The position numbers were made by a program, and so were the translations under genes. A model generated the notes under the pieces. The model saw nothing but the letters and a program-made list of their open reading frames with translations, ran no database searches and was not told the origin of the DNA. Positions 1 through 7,536 of a stretch of 34,493 bases of DNA are shown here, piece by piece (the first letter of the stretch is position 1; each line of letters starts with the position of its first letter). This stretch comes from Bacteroides caecigallinarum (GTDB lineage Bacteria > Bacteroidota > Bacteroidia > Bacteroidales > Bacteroidaceae), in the NCBI RefSeq assembly GCF_021531075.1, contig NZ_JADYTJ010000036.1, positions 1 through 34,493 of the forward strand, written 5' to 3'.

Positions 1-73
1 TCCGAACAGAGAAGTTAAGCTTCGTCACGCCGATGGTACTGCGTACATGTGGGAGAGTAGGTAGTCGCCGTTT
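1..73 (+). rRNA. rrf: 5S ribosomal RNA, 3' part only
   Basis: The first ~73 bases carry the conserved 3' half of bacterial 5S rRNA: CCGAACAGAGAAGTTAAGC, then GCCGATGGTACTGCG, then GGGAGAGTAGGT. The 5' part lies before the window, so this is presumably the end of an rRNA operon transcribed rightwards. The exact 3' end is not certain; I place it just before the T run at 71-74. A strong intrinsic terminator follows within 15 bases. Confidence 0.95.
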
Positions 74-86
74 TAATGAGAGAAAG

Positions 87-118
87 ATCCCCGAGGTAGA
101 GATACTTCGGGGATTTTC
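87..118 (+). terminator. intrinsic terminator of the rRNA operon
   Basis: A 12-bp stem (87-98 with 103-114, one G-T wobble, GAGA loop) of the form ATCCCCGAGGTA/TACTTCGGGGAT is followed by TTTT. It lies directly downstream of the 5S rRNA in the same orientation and would end the rRNA transcript. Confidence 0.85.
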
Positions 119-287
119 GCGTTTATAGGGGTTATAAAATATTGCGATAAACATAATGGAATCTAGTAAAAACCGTATATAATGAATTAATGAAAGTGTA
201 GCGAGTTGTCTGGTAATGCTGATTATAAAAAATGGTATTTTCAACTGTCAGATTGGATGTAGAATTTAATAGGAGACATAATGGCAT

Positions 288-351
288 AAAAAAAGGAGTA
301 CCGCTGTACTCCAACCTTTGTTAACCTTAAAATCTAATACTATGAAAAACA
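288..351 (-). ncRNA. candidate small RNA, about 60-65 nt
   Basis: No convincing gene lies between the 5S terminator (118) and the his terminator (458). On the minus strand this stretch has a near-perfect Bacteroidota promoter (357-386). About 40-60 bases downstream sits a textbook intrinsic terminator: GGAGTAC, AGCG loop, GTACTCC (295-312), then seven T (288-294). The predicted transcript starts near 351, is A/U-rich in its 5' half (it contains TTTTCATAGTATTAG) and ends in the hairpin. It has no plausible start codon with ribosome-binding site. Bacteroides species are known to carry many short sRNAs of this architecture; I cannot assign it to a named family. The start is estimated from promoter spacing. 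An attenuated leader without a downstream gene is the alternative, but the next gene on this strand would be beyond the rRNA operon. Confidence 0.6.
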
Positions 352-356
352 CAGTA

Positions 357-386
357 CAAAGGTACGGACTTTTTCTGAAATTGCAA
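357..386 (-). promoter_or_regulatory. promoter of the candidate sRNA
   Basis: Read on the minus strand, TACCTTTG at 357-364 matches the Bacteroidota -7 box TAnnTTTG exactly. A TTG at 384-386 sits 19 bases upstream, where the -33 box is expected. Start of transcription is expected near 350. Confidence 0.6.
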
Positions 387-457
387 GTGTTGTGAGAAAA
401 AATATGTGTTTTATAACATGGTTTAACTTATTGCCTTTGTTTGAAAATCTTGTTAAC

Positions 458-481
458 AAAAAAGGAGGCCTTTAAGCCTCC
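458..481 (-). terminator. intrinsic terminator of the his operon
   Basis: On the minus strand GGAGGC pairs with GCCTCC (476-481 with 464-469), followed by six T (458-463). It lies 23 bases beyond the hisB stop codon and ends the hisGDCB transcript. Confidence 0.85.
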
Positions 482-503
482 ACTATTATTTTTAGAATGA
501 TTG

Positions 504-1625
504 TTATATGCATCCTTTGCTTGACGGTACTTCGAAGTGATATACATCACGCTTTACAGCCATTTTTATACTCCTTGCGAGGGCTTTGAAAATTCCTTCA
601 ATCTTGTGATGTTCGTTCTGTCCTTCAGCCTTGATATTTAGATTCATGCGTGCTGAGTCGCTCAGTGACTTGAAGAAGTGTAGGAACATTTCTGTAGGCA
701 TATCGCCGATTTTCTCGCGTTTGAAGTCTGTATTCCAAACAAGCCATGCGCGTCCGCCAAAGTCTAGTGCTACCTGGCAGAGGCAATCATCCATAGGCAG
801 ACAGTAGCCATATCGTTCTATTCCACGTTTGTTTCCTAATGCCTTATAGATACATTCTCCAAGGGCTATGGCCGTATCCTCTATGGTGTGATGCTCGTCT
901 ACTTCTAAGTCTCCTTTTACTTTTATTGTGAGATCCAGTCCTCCATGCTTGCCTATTTGTTCTAACATATGGTCAAAAAATCCTAGGCCTGTACTTATGT
1001 CGCATGAACCGTTTCCATCGAGGTTGAGACTTATATAAATATCTGTTTCTTTAGTTGTGCGTCTTACTTCTGCTGTTCTTTCTCCAGCAAAGAGGAATTC
1101 AGCTATCTTGTCCCAATCCTTGGTAGCGAGAGAACAATATTCTTCAAGTGCTTTTTCTTTAAGAATTTCTTTATCATCCTGTAGAAGTATAGCTTTGCAT
1201 CCAAGATTCTTTGCCAATTCTACATCTGTAGCGCGGTCGCCTATAACGTAGCTTTCAGCCAGATTGTATTCAGGATTGTCGATATACTGCGTGAGCATAC
1301 CTGTGCGAGGCTTTCTGGTCGGAGCGTTATCCTCAGGAAAACTTCTGTCAATGCAAACGTTGTCGAAGGTTATTCCTTCGTTTTCCAAGGTCTTCATTAC
1401 AAGATTGTGTACCGGCCAGAAGGTATCTTCAGGAAAAGAATCAGTTCCAAGTCCATCTTGATTTGTTACCATTACGAATTCATAGTCCAGTTTTTCGCGT
1501 ACGAAACTAAGATTACGGAATACTCTGGGATAGAACTCGAGTTTTTCGAAAGAATCAAGCTGGTAGTCTACAGGTGGTTCTATCACCAGTGTGCCGTCGC
1601 GATCGATGAATAATATCTTTTTCAT
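504..1625 (-). CDS. hisB: bifunctional histidinol-phosphatase / imidazoleglycerol-phosphate dehydratase
   Basis: 373 residues, the usual length of the two-domain HisB, which performs two cytosolic steps of histidine synthesis. The N-terminal HAD phosphatase domain (about 1-165) shows DRDGT at 8-12 (nucleophile D8, acid D10), VTNQDG at 53-58 and GDRATD at 129-134. The dehydratase domain (about 185-373) has [13 protein letters not shown] at 217-229, DEHHTIED at 243-250 and a second histidine-rich metal motif, EHHKIEG, near the C-terminus. In Escherichia coli the phosphatase domain carries a zinc loop with Cys-x-His and Cys-x-Cys. Here that loop (91-106) keeps only the first cysteine; the other ligands are replaced by Asp, Ala/Pro and Thr and the loop is two residues longer. 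Last gene of the operon, 9 bases after hisC, with the terminator just beyond. Confidence 0.96.
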   Translation of the reverse strand: MKKILFIDRDGTLVIEPPVDYQLDSFEKLEFYPRVFRNLSFVREKLDYEFVMVTNQDGLGTDSFPEDTFWPVHNLVMKTLENEGITFDNVCIDRSFPEDNAPTRKPRTGMLTQYIDNPEYNLAESYVIGDRATDVELAKNLGCKAILLQDDKEILKEKALEEYCSLATKDWDKIAEFLFAGERTAEVRRTTKETDIYISLNLDGNGSCDISTGLGFFDHMLEQIGKHGGLDLTIKVKGDLEVDEHHTIEDTAIALGECIYKALGNKRGIERYGYCLPMDDCLCQVALDFGGRAWLVWNTDFKREKIGDMPTEMFLHFFKSLSDSARMNLNIKAEGQNEHHKIEGIFKALARSIKMAVKRDVYHFEVPSSKGCI

Positions 1626-1634
1626 TGCTTCTCT

Positions 1635-2672
1635 TTATTTATAGTTTTCAAGTGCCTCTATAAGCTTGTCGTTTTCCGGACGCGAGCCTATAGTAACTCT
1701 GAGGCAGTTGTGACACAGAGTAACGTTTGTACGGTTTCTCACAATTATACCGTTGCCTACAAGATAGTCGTAAATCTTTTTAGCATCGGACACTTTTGCA
1801 AGGAAGAAATTGGCATCGGTAGGGTAGATATGTTCGCAACATGCCAGTTTACCGAATTTCTCTATCAGTCTGGCTCTTTCTGAAAGTAGAGTTCTCACCC
1901 ATTCTTTTATTTGATATTCTTTACCAATCATGTTGATGGCTTCTGTCTGGGTGAGGTGATTAACATTATAAGGGTATTTCACCTTGTTGAACACAGATAT
2001 AATTTTTTCCGAAGCGAATGCCATTCCTAGACGGATAGCTGCGCATCCCCATGCCTTGGAGAATGTCTGCAATACAACCATGTTAGGATATTTGTCGAGC
2101 ATGGTGGTAAATGAAATTTCGTTGGAGAAGTCAATGTAAGCTTCGTCTATGACTACAATTCCGGCAAATTCTTGCAGTACTGTTTCTATTTCTTTTTTGC
2201 AGAGGTTGTTGCCTGTAGGATTGTTTGGCGAACATAAGAATATGAGTTTTGTTCTGTCGTCTGTCTTTGCCAGAAGTTCTGAAGCCTTGAACTGGAAGTT
2301 TTCGTCGAGCAGTACCTTACGGTATTCTACATCGTTGATGTCGGCACATACTTCATACATTCCGTATGTAGGGTCTATAGCCACGGCATTATCAGCACCA
2401 GGGACGCAGAATGTACGATAGAGAATGTCGATAGCTTCATCACTTCCGTTGCCGAGGAATATTCTTTCACTGGCAACTTTCTTAACTCTCGAAACCAAAG
2501 TCTTTAGTTCTGTCTGTAGAGGGTCCGGATAGCGATTGTTTGGCGAATTGTAAGGATTCTCGTTGGCATCGAGGAATACAGATGCTGTAACTCCTTTATA
2601 TTCATCTCTTGCAGAAGAATATGGCTTCAATGACAATATGTTGGGGCGTATAAGTTCGTTTAGTGGTTTCAT
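1635..2672 (-). CDS. hisC: histidinol-phosphate aminotransferase
   Basis: 345 residues, normal for HisC, a PLP enzyme of aminotransferase class I/II that converts imidazole-acetol phosphate and glutamate to histidinol phosphate. Visible motifs are [11 protein letters not shown] at about 72-82, SPNNPTGN at 148-155, VIDEAYIDF at 174-182 (D176 and Y179 contact the cofactor) and TFSKAWG at 203-209 with K206 as the Schiff-base lysine. The C-terminal [11 protein letters not shown] carries the substrate-carboxylate arginine. It sits between hisD (12-base gap) and hisB (9-base gap), on the same transcript. Confidence 0.96.
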   Translation of the reverse strand: MKPLNELIRPNILSLKPYSSARDEYKGVTASVFLDANENPYNSPNNRYPDPLQTELKTLVSRVKKVASERIFLGNGSDEAIDILYRTFCVPGADNAVAIDPTYGMYEVCADINDVEYRKVLLDENFQFKASELLAKTDDRTKLIFLCSPNNPTGNNLCKKEIETVLQEFAGIVVIDEAYIDFSNEISFTTMLDKYPNMVVLQTFSKAWGCAAIRLGMAFASEKIISVFNKVKYPYNVNHLTQTEAINMIGKEYQIKEWVRTLLSERARLIEKFGKLACCEHIYPTDANFFLAKVSDAKKIYDYLVGNGIIVRNRTNVTLCHNCLRVTIGSRPENDKLIEALENYK

Positions 2673-2684
2673 TTTCTTCGTATC

Positions 2685-3962
2685 TTATGATTTTAGTCTT
2701 ACTGTAACGGCATTTTTGTGTGCATCAAGAAACTCGTTAGCAGCCATTGTTTCGATGGTAGGTCCTATGTTCATTATACCTTCGCGTGTGATTTCCTGGA
2801 ATGTAATCTTGCGTGTGAAACTGTCCAGATTTACTCCGCTGTAGGCTTTTGCATATCCGTTGGTAGGAAGAGTGTGATTGGTTCCTGAAGCATAGTCGCC
2901 TGCACTTTCAGGAGTGTAAGGACCGAGGAATACAGATCCGGCATTTACTATTCTTTCAGCTATCTGCATATAGTCTTTGGTCTCGATAATAAGGTGCTCT
3001 GGGGCATATTCGTTAGACATGTCGATAGCTTCATCGATGGAATTTACCAGTATCAGTTTGCTGTGTGAGAGTGATTTTTCAGTAATCTCTTTTCTAGGTA
3101 ATACAGCTAATTGTTTTTCCACCTCTTCCTGTACAGCATTGATAAGCTGTTCCGATGTAGTAATCAGTATTGACTGACTGTCCACTCCATGTTCTGCCTG
3201 TGAAAGGAGGTCGGATGCTACGTATGCAGGGTTTGCAGTTTCATCGGCCAACACAGCCACTTCTGAAGGTCCTGCAGGCATATCTATGGCTACATCGTGA
3301 AGTGAAACTTCCTGTTTGGCAGCCATAACGTACTGATTGCCCGGGCCAAATATCTTATATACTTTAGGAATACTTTCTGTGCCGTATGCCATAGCTCCTA
3401 TAGCCTGTACACCACCTGCTTTGAATATTCTGCTTACTCCAGCTGCCTTTGCCGCATAAAGTATAGCAGGATTTATTTTACCTTCACGGTTTGGAGGAGA
3501 GCATAGAACTATTTCTTTGCAACCTGCAATTTTTGCCGGAGCGGCAAGCATAAGCACTGTAGAGAAAAGTGGGGCTGTGCCACCAGGAATGTAAAGACCT
3601 ACCTTCTCTATGGCTACTGCTTTTTGCCAACAGGTAACACCTGTTGAAGTGGTTACTTTCTGTCCTTCAAACTTTTGTGATGCATGGAATTTACGGATGT
3701 TTTCCAAAGCCTTGCCTATGGCTTCTTTCAGCTTAATGTCAGTTGTTTTTTCTGCTTCAATAAACTCTTCTTCGGTAACCTCGAGTGACGCAAGTTTCAC
3801 CTTATCGAATTTCTCTTCGCATTCAATAACGGCTTTGTCGCCTTTTTCGCGTATATCGCCAAGCACCTGAAGCACTGTGTCGCGAAGTGTAGCCGTATTC
3901 AGTGTAGGACGACTCAGAAGGTTTTTCCATTCTGAACGTGCCGGATATTTTATTATGTTCAT
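2685..3962 (-). CDS. hisD: histidinol dehydrogenase
   Basis: 425 residues, the usual length. HisD is a zinc- and NAD-dependent enzyme that oxidises histidinol to histidine in two steps. Motifs present are GLYIPGGTAPL at 122-132, GPGNQYV at 206-212, AGPSEVAV at 230-237, SQAEHG at 254-259 (zinc ligands Q and H) and YAPEHL at 319-324, with E322-H323 as the catalytic base pair. It is the second structural gene of the operon. A 102-base spacer with an 11-bp hairpin separates it from hisG, much longer than the other gaps in the operon. Confidence 0.97.
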   Translation of the reverse strand: MNIIKYPARSEWKNLLSRPTLNTATLRDTVLQVLGDIREKGDKAVIECEEKFDKVKLASLEVTEEEFIEAEKTTDIKLKEAIGKALENIRKFHASQKFEGQKVTTSTGVTCWQKAVAIEKVGLYIPGGTAPLFSTVLMLAAPAKIAGCKEIVLCSPPNREGKINPAILYAAKAAGVSRIFKAGGVQAIGAMAYGTESIPKVYKIFGPGNQYVMAAKQEVSLHDVAIDMPAGPSEVAVLADETANPAYVASDLLSQAEHGVDSQSILITTSEQLINAVQEEVEKQLAVLPRKEITEKSLSHSKLILVNSIDEAIDMSNEYAPEHLIIETKDYMQIAERIVNAGSVFLGPYTPESAGDYASGTNHTLPTNGYAKAYSGVNLDSFTRKITFQEITREGIMNIGPTIETMAANEFLDAHKNAVTVRLKS

Positions 3963-3990
3963 TGTTTTTTGTTGTTGGTTATTAGTTTCT

Positions 3991-4041
3991 AGTTGTTAGT
4001 TTTTAGTTACATCTACATGGGTTCTCTAATAACTAACAACT
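3991..4041 (-). repeat. TTAGTT-rich repeat forming a hairpin between hisG and hisD
   Basis: The hisG-hisD spacer is built from near-copies of (T)TAGTTnTTAGTT. AGTTGTTAGTT at 3991-4001 is an exact inverted repeat of AACTAACAACT at 4031-4041 (11 bp, 29-base loop). No T run follows on the minus strand, so it is not an intrinsic terminator. It could act in mRNA processing or stability, or be a low-complexity intergenic repeat. Confidence 0.6.
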
Positions 4042-4064
4042 TTTACCTCTTACTTTTTCAATTA

Positions 4065-4916
4065 TCAAAGGATCATTTTTTCTATAGGAAGAACAAGTAT
4101 ACCTTGTGCTCCTATGGTTTTCAGTTTGCCTATTATTTCCCAAAAACATTTCTGGTCGAGAACTGTATGTATGCTGCTCCATCCTTCTGTTGCAAGTGGC
4201 ATAACAGTAGGGCTTTTTATTCCCGGAAGAACTTCTATAATATCTTTAACCTTGTCGGTTGGAACATTCATAAGTACATATTTCTTGTCTTCTGCAGCTT
4301 TCACTGCATTAAGTCTGAACAGCAGTTCCTTGAGGATTTCTTTCTTTTCGTCGCTCATGTTCTTGTTGCCTATAAGCAGAGCTTCGCTTTTCATTACTAC
4401 CTCGACCTCTTTCAGATTATTGCTGATAAGTGTAGACCCAGAGCTTACTATATCAAAGATAGCATCAGCCAAACCTATTCCAGGAGCAATTTCTACAGAA
4501 CCTGTAATTACATGTATATCAGCTTTGATATTATTCTTTTCTAGAAATCTTTTAAGAATTACCGGATATGAAGTTGCAATTTTTTTTCCGTTGAACCATT
4601 CCAGGCCGTTATATTCTATTTCCTTGTGCAGAGCAAGCGACAGACGGCATTTGCTGAAACCAAGTCTTTGGATGATGTCAGCTTCTTCTTCTCTTTCCTG
4701 AAATTCGTTTTCACCTACTATACCCATGTCGGCAACTCCGCTTGCCACACATTGCGGTATGTCGTCATCGCGCAGAAACAAAATTTCTACAGGAAAGTTT
4801 GTTGATTGTGTAAGCAATGTGCGTTTTGATGTTGACAGTTTTATGTCAGCTTCAGCAAGTAGGGCCATTGTATCTTCGAATAGGCGGCCTTTTGATTGTA
4901 CGGCAATTCTTAGCAT
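4065..4916 (-). CDS. hisG: ATP phosphoribosyltransferase, long form
   Basis: First enzyme of histidine synthesis, joining ATP and PRPP to give phosphoribosyl-ATP; it is normally feedback-inhibited by histidine. From the start MLRIAVQSKGRLFED the protein has 283 residues, which fits the long HisG with a C-terminal regulatory ACT-like domain and no need for HisZ. The PRPP-binding loop is ITGSVEIAPGIGLADAI, followed by DIVSSGSTL. The reading frame stays open upstream to 5018, but those 34 extra residues would be encoded by the attenuator hairpins and resemble nothing in HisG, so the start at 4916 is preferred. A T-run and terminator stem lie just upstream, between the leader peptide and this start. 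Confidence 0.96.
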   Translation of the reverse strand: MLRIAVQSKGRLFEDTMALLAEADIKLSTSKRTLLTQSTNFPVEILFLRDDDIPQCVASGVADMGIVGENEFQEREEEADIIQRLGFSKCRLSLALHKEIEYNGLEWFNGKKIATSYPVILKRFLEKNNIKADIHVITGSVEIAPGIGLADAIFDIVSSGSTLISNNLKEVEVVMKSEALLIGNKNMSDEKKEILKELLFRLNAVKAAEDKKYVLMNVPTDKVKDIIEVLPGIKSPTVMPLATEGWSSIHTVLDQKCFWEIIGKLKTIGAQGILVLPIEKMIL

Positions 4917-4953
4917 ATTTTTTCGGTTTAAAAAGTTTATAATCTGAGTTAAT

Positions 4954-5066
4954 AAAAAAGGCTCACCGTTTGTTTTACGGCAAGCCTTGAATAAATCTTT
5001 TTCTATAATGAACTGCATGAGCCATCAGCCTACCGATTATTTCGTCAGGAAATGATGATGGTGATG
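4954..5066 (-). promoter_or_regulatory. histidine-operon transcription attenuator
   Basis: On the minus strand four pairing segments follow the promoter. Segment 1 (5056-5061, CCATCA) lies inside the histidine codons and pairs with segment 2 (5022-5027, TGATGG). The adjoining CGGTAGGCT (5027-5035) can pair along 9 bases, three of them G-U, with segment 3, GGCTTGCCG (4978-4986), as an antiterminator. Segment 3 otherwise forms the terminator stem with segment 4: AAGGCTTGCCGT (4977-4988) pairs over 12 bp with ACGGTGAGCC plus TT (4958-4969), followed by a T run (4954-4959). A ribosome stalled at histidine codons covers segment 1, frees segment 2, forms the antiterminator and lets hisGDCB be transcribed. 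This is the classical ribosome-mediated mechanism, inferred here from sequence alone. Confidence 0.85.
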
Positions 5067-5087
5067 TAGAGCAGTTGTAAAAATCAT
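5037..5087 (-). CDS. hisL: his operon leader peptide
   Basis: A 16-residue reading frame MIFTTALHHHHHFLTK followed by TAA, with five consecutive histidine codons at 5052-5066 (CAT CAC CAT CAT CAT). It begins about 15-20 bases after the predicted transcription start of the his promoter and ends just before the antiterminator segment. Five His codons in 16, immediately ahead of hisG and an alternative hairpin set, identify it as the sensing peptide of the attenuator. Too short for routine gene callers. Confidence 0.88.
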   Translation of the reverse strand: MIFTTALHHHHHFLTK

Positions 5088-5109
5088 AACTTTTTCTTCT
5101 TGTTTGCGA

Positions 5110-5141
5110 CAAAAGTATAGTTAAAGATTTAGAATTCCAAA
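5110..5141 (-). promoter_or_regulatory. his operon promoter
   Basis: Read on the minus strand, TTTG (5138-5141), a 20-base spacer and TACTTTTG (5110-5117) match the Bacteroidota -33 and -7 boxes. The expected start near 5103 gives an mRNA beginning about 16 bases before hisL. Confidence 0.75.
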
Positions 5142-5170
5142 TTTTTAATGCAAAAAGTTTGATTTTTCTT

Positions 5171-5662
5171 TCAAATTAGTGGGTTTATATCTTCCTCTTC
5201 TGTTTCACATCCATAGAAGAACATGTCTTTCTGTGCTTTTTCTTTTGAGAAAGTAAAGTATGTGCATGTTGCTTTTGTACACTCTTCTCCGTTCATGTTA
5301 TATATTGATGCGTCTACCAATATAATGTTGCGTTTCTGCTCGCTGATATGTGCACGCAGTACTACATATTCATCAGTAGTCATAATAGATTTCATGTATC
5401 TGGTTTCCATTTTTGATGTTACACCAGTGGTCTGGAGCTTTCTGGCTATCACCCATGCGCAAATTTCGTCCAGTAGTGTAGCCTGTATTCCACCGTGCAA
5501 TGTGTTTACCCATCCCTGATATTTTGCTTCAGGATGCCAGATACTTACTATATCATCTCCGTCCTCATAGAATTCCATTTTTACTCCTGCTTCGTTATTG
5601 GGTGCACATCCGAAGCAATAATAACCGTCCAGACCTTTCCAAGGGTTAATAATCTTTTTCAT
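5171..5662 (-). CDS. PaaI-type hotdog-fold thioesterase
   Basis: 163 residues, typical of single-domain hotdog acyl-CoA thioesterases (4HBT family). The signature NTLHGGIQATLLDEICAWV at about 53-71 contains the HGG...DE motif that lies at the active site of PaaI-like enzymes. The N-terminus has GYYCFGCAPNN, a short cysteine-containing segment common in this subfamily and reminiscent of a binding loop. The substrate cannot be told from sequence. It lies 12 bases downstream of the Dabb-domain gene on the same strand, so the two are probably co-transcribed. Its stop is 30 bases from the his promoter, which reads in the same direction. Confidence 0.85.
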   Translation of the reverse strand: MKKIINPWKGLDGYYCFGCAPNNEAGVKMEFYEDGDDIVSIWHPEAKYQGWVNTLHGGIQATLLDEICAWVIARKLQTTGVTSKMETRYMKSIMTTDEYVVLRAHISEQKRNIILVDASIYNMNGEECTKATCTYFTFSKEKAQKDMFFYGCETEEEDINPLI

Positions 5663-5674
5663 AGGCTATTACAA

Positions 5675-5974
5675 TTATATTTCAAAATCAACGCATGCTC
5701 TGTCCACTTTTGCTTCTTTTATTATTCCGGCAGCTGCAACGTGTTCAGGATGAACGGAATATGCTTTTACGTCTTCCAGCGAATCGAAAGTGCTGTCAAG
5801 GCAGATATCCCATTTTTCAGAGGGATTGATATTTAGTCCCACGTGTATATCTTTTATGAATTTGATTGTTTTTGGCAGTGATTCAATTGCCGATTTGAAA
5901 CTGTTCATTATTTCAAGTTTCTCATTTTCAGACAAGCTTTCTTTCAGCTTGAACATAACAATGTGCTTGACCAT
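5675..5974 (-). CDS. Dabb (stress-responsive alpha-beta barrel) domain protein
   Basis: 99 residues starting MVKHIVMFKLKES, the diagnostic opening of Dabb proteins (VKHIVLFKFK in homologues), followed by YSVHPEHVAAAG, the conserved HP..H segment near residue 75. Dabb proteins are small dimeric ferredoxin-like barrels; some are enzymes or polyketide cyclases, most have no known role. A possible minus-strand -7 box TATCTTTG at 6015-6022 would give a leader of about 35 bases, but no -33 box is evident. First gene of a likely two-gene unit with the thioesterase. Confidence 0.85.
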   Translation of the reverse strand: MVKHIVMFKLKESLSENEKLEIMNSFKSAIESLPKTIKFIKDIHVGLNINPSEKWDICLDSTFDSLEDVKAYSVHPEHVAAAGIIKEAKVDRACVDFEI

Positions 5975-5976
5975 AG

Positions 5977-6007
5977 TTTGTATATTTTATTTATTATAGT
6001 ATTTTTG
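5977..6007 (+). promoter_or_regulatory. promoter of the mltF-like gene
   Basis: TTTG at 5977-5980, exactly 19 bases, then TATTTTTG at 6000-6007, a full match to the Bacteroidota consensus. Transcription would start near 6013, about 46 bases before the start codon at 6059. Confidence 0.75.
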
Positions 6008-6058
6008 TATGCAGCAAAGATACGGAAATATATTCATTAATTATTAAAATATGATACG

Positions 6059-7450
6059 ATGAAAAAACGTAAACTGTTAATTCCTTCAATAATAGTGCTT
6101 ATTGTAGCCTTGATAACTGTACCATTTGTTATCAATAAGGAACACAAAGTGGAAATTATTCATGATGACCTTGACCAGATTATTGAAGATGGCGAACTCA
6201 TTGTGTTGACAATAAACAGTTATGCGTCATATTTTAACTATAGAGAAGTTCCTATGGGATTCCAATATGAACTGGCACAGGGCTTTGCAAAATCTTTGGG
6301 TGTGGAATTGAAGGTTAAAGTATTGAATTCAGAGATTGAACTTGTAGATGCTTTGCATAGTGGTGAAGGTGATCTTATAGCCTATAATCTGGCAATAACA
6401 AACGAAAGAAAAAAAGAACTGATATATTGCGGAAAGGAGAATATTTCCCATCAGGTAATAGTTCAAAGAAGCGGTAAGGATGCTTTAAAAGATGTAACCC
6501 AATTGGTGGGAAAAGAAGTATATGTCATGCCTGGAAAATATAAGGAACGTCTTGAAAATCTTAATCATGAACTGGGTGGAGGAATAATAATACATGAGGT
6601 GACAGAAGACAGTATAACGAATGAAGACCTTATCGAAATGGTTGCTAAGGGTAAAATAGATTATACCGTAACGAACAATGAACTGGCAAAAATCAATAAG
6701 ACTTATAATCCTAATCTGGATATCAGTATGGAGATAAGTTTCGACCAGCGTTCTGCATGGGCAGTAAGGAATACTTCTCCTAAGTTGGCAGAGGCGGCGG
6801 ATAAATGGCACAAGGAAAATATAAACTCTGCTGAATTTGAGGCTAGCGCCAGAAGATATTTTGAATTAAACAAACATACTCCTCAAGGTTCTATTCTTTC
6901 CCTTAAGGATGGAAGGATATCTTATTATGACGATTTGTTTAAAAAATATGCGTCACAGATAAACTGGGACTGGAGATTGCTTGCCGCTTTGGTCTATACC
7001 GAGTCAAACTTTAATCCTTCGGCAGTCTCTTGGGCCGGTGCGAAGGGGCTGATGCAGTTGATGCCTTCCACAGCCAGAGTTTATGGAGTTCCTGCAGGGA
7101 TGGAAAGTGATCCGGAACAGAGTATAAAGGGAGGTGTAAGATACATTTCTGAGCTTCAGAAGATTTTTTCCAAAGTAAAGGATGACAAAGAACGTATAAT
7201 GTTTGTGCTTGCTTCGTATAATTCCGGTATTGGTCATGTTTTTGACGCAATGGCTTTGGCTGAAAAGTATGGAAAGGACAAGTACGTTTGGGATGGGAAT
7301 GTGGCTGTTTATATGTTACTTAAGAATAAGGAAGAATACTACAAGGATCCTGTCTGCAAGAGCGGTTATTTCAGAGGTACGGAAACTTATAATTTTGTAC
7401 GTGATGTATTGACTCGTGCCGATGTATATATTAAGAATATAAAGAAATGA
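6059..7450 (+). CDS. mltF: membrane-anchored lytic murein transglycosylase, MltF-like
   Basis: 463 residues. An N-terminal membrane segment (about 5-25, KLLIPSIIVLIVALITVPFVI) anchors or exports the protein. Residues about 40-270 form a periplasmic solute-binding (SBP_bac_3 type) domain. Residues about 285-455 form an SLT lysozyme-like domain with catalytic E315 in YTESNFNP, then AKGLMQLMPSTA at 328-339 and LASYNSGIGHV. This two-domain order is that of Escherichia coli MltF, which cleaves peptidoglycan to 1,6-anhydro products; the first domain is thought to regulate the second. No lipobox cysteine is seen, so a transmembrane anchor is likelier than a lipid. Single-gene unit with its own promoter and a terminator at 7463. 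Confidence 0.92.
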   Translation: MKKRKLLIPSIIVLIVALITVPFVINKEHKVEIIHDDLDQIIEDGELIVLTINSYASYFNYREVPMGFQYELAQGFAKSLGVELKVKVLNSEIELVDALHSGEGDLIAYNLAITNERKKELIYCGKENISHQVIVQRSGKDALKDVTQLVGKEVYVMPGKYKERLENLNHELGGGIIIHEVTEDSITNEDLIEMVAKGKIDYTVTNNELAKINKTYNPNLDISMEISFDQRSAWAVRNTSPKLAEAADKWHKENINSAEFEASARRYFELNKHTPQGSILSLKDGRISYYDDLFKKYASQINWDWRLLAALVYTESNFNPSAVSWAGAKGLMQLMPSTARVYGVPAGMESDPEQSIKGGVRYISELQKIFSKVKDDKERIMFVLASYNSGIGHVFDAMALAEKYGKDKYVWDGNVAVYMLLKNKEEYYKDPVCKSGYFRGTETYNFVRDVLTRADVYIKNIKK

Positions 7451-7462
7451 TATAAAAAACAG

Positions 7463-7495
7463 AAGGCTGAATGTTTATGGTAAACTTTCAGCCTT
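7463..7495. terminator. bidirectional intrinsic terminator between mltF and trxA
   Basis: AAGGCTGAA-T-GTTTA (7463-7477) pairs with TAAAC-T-TTCAGCCTT (7481-7495) around a 3-base loop. On the minus strand a T-rich stretch (CTGTTTTTTAT) follows, and on the plus strand a short GTTTG. It can end both the mltF transcript and the trxA transcript arriving from the right. Confidence 0.75.
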
Positions 7496-7536
7496 GTTTG
7501 AGCAATAAATGATGAAAAATGAGTGTTTAATTATTT

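Noticed and set aside
132-314. 60-codon minus-strand frame
   Set aside because: It overlaps the sRNA terminator hairpin, has no family resemblance and no ribosome-binding context.
4114-4701. 195-codon plus-strand frame opposite hisG
   Set aside because: hisG is certain on the other strand. The frame lacks a promoter and any recognisable motif.
4917-5018. Upstream extension of hisG by 34 residues
   Set aside because: The added residues are encoded by the attenuator hairpins and T run. MLRIAVQSKGRLFED is the conserved HisG start.
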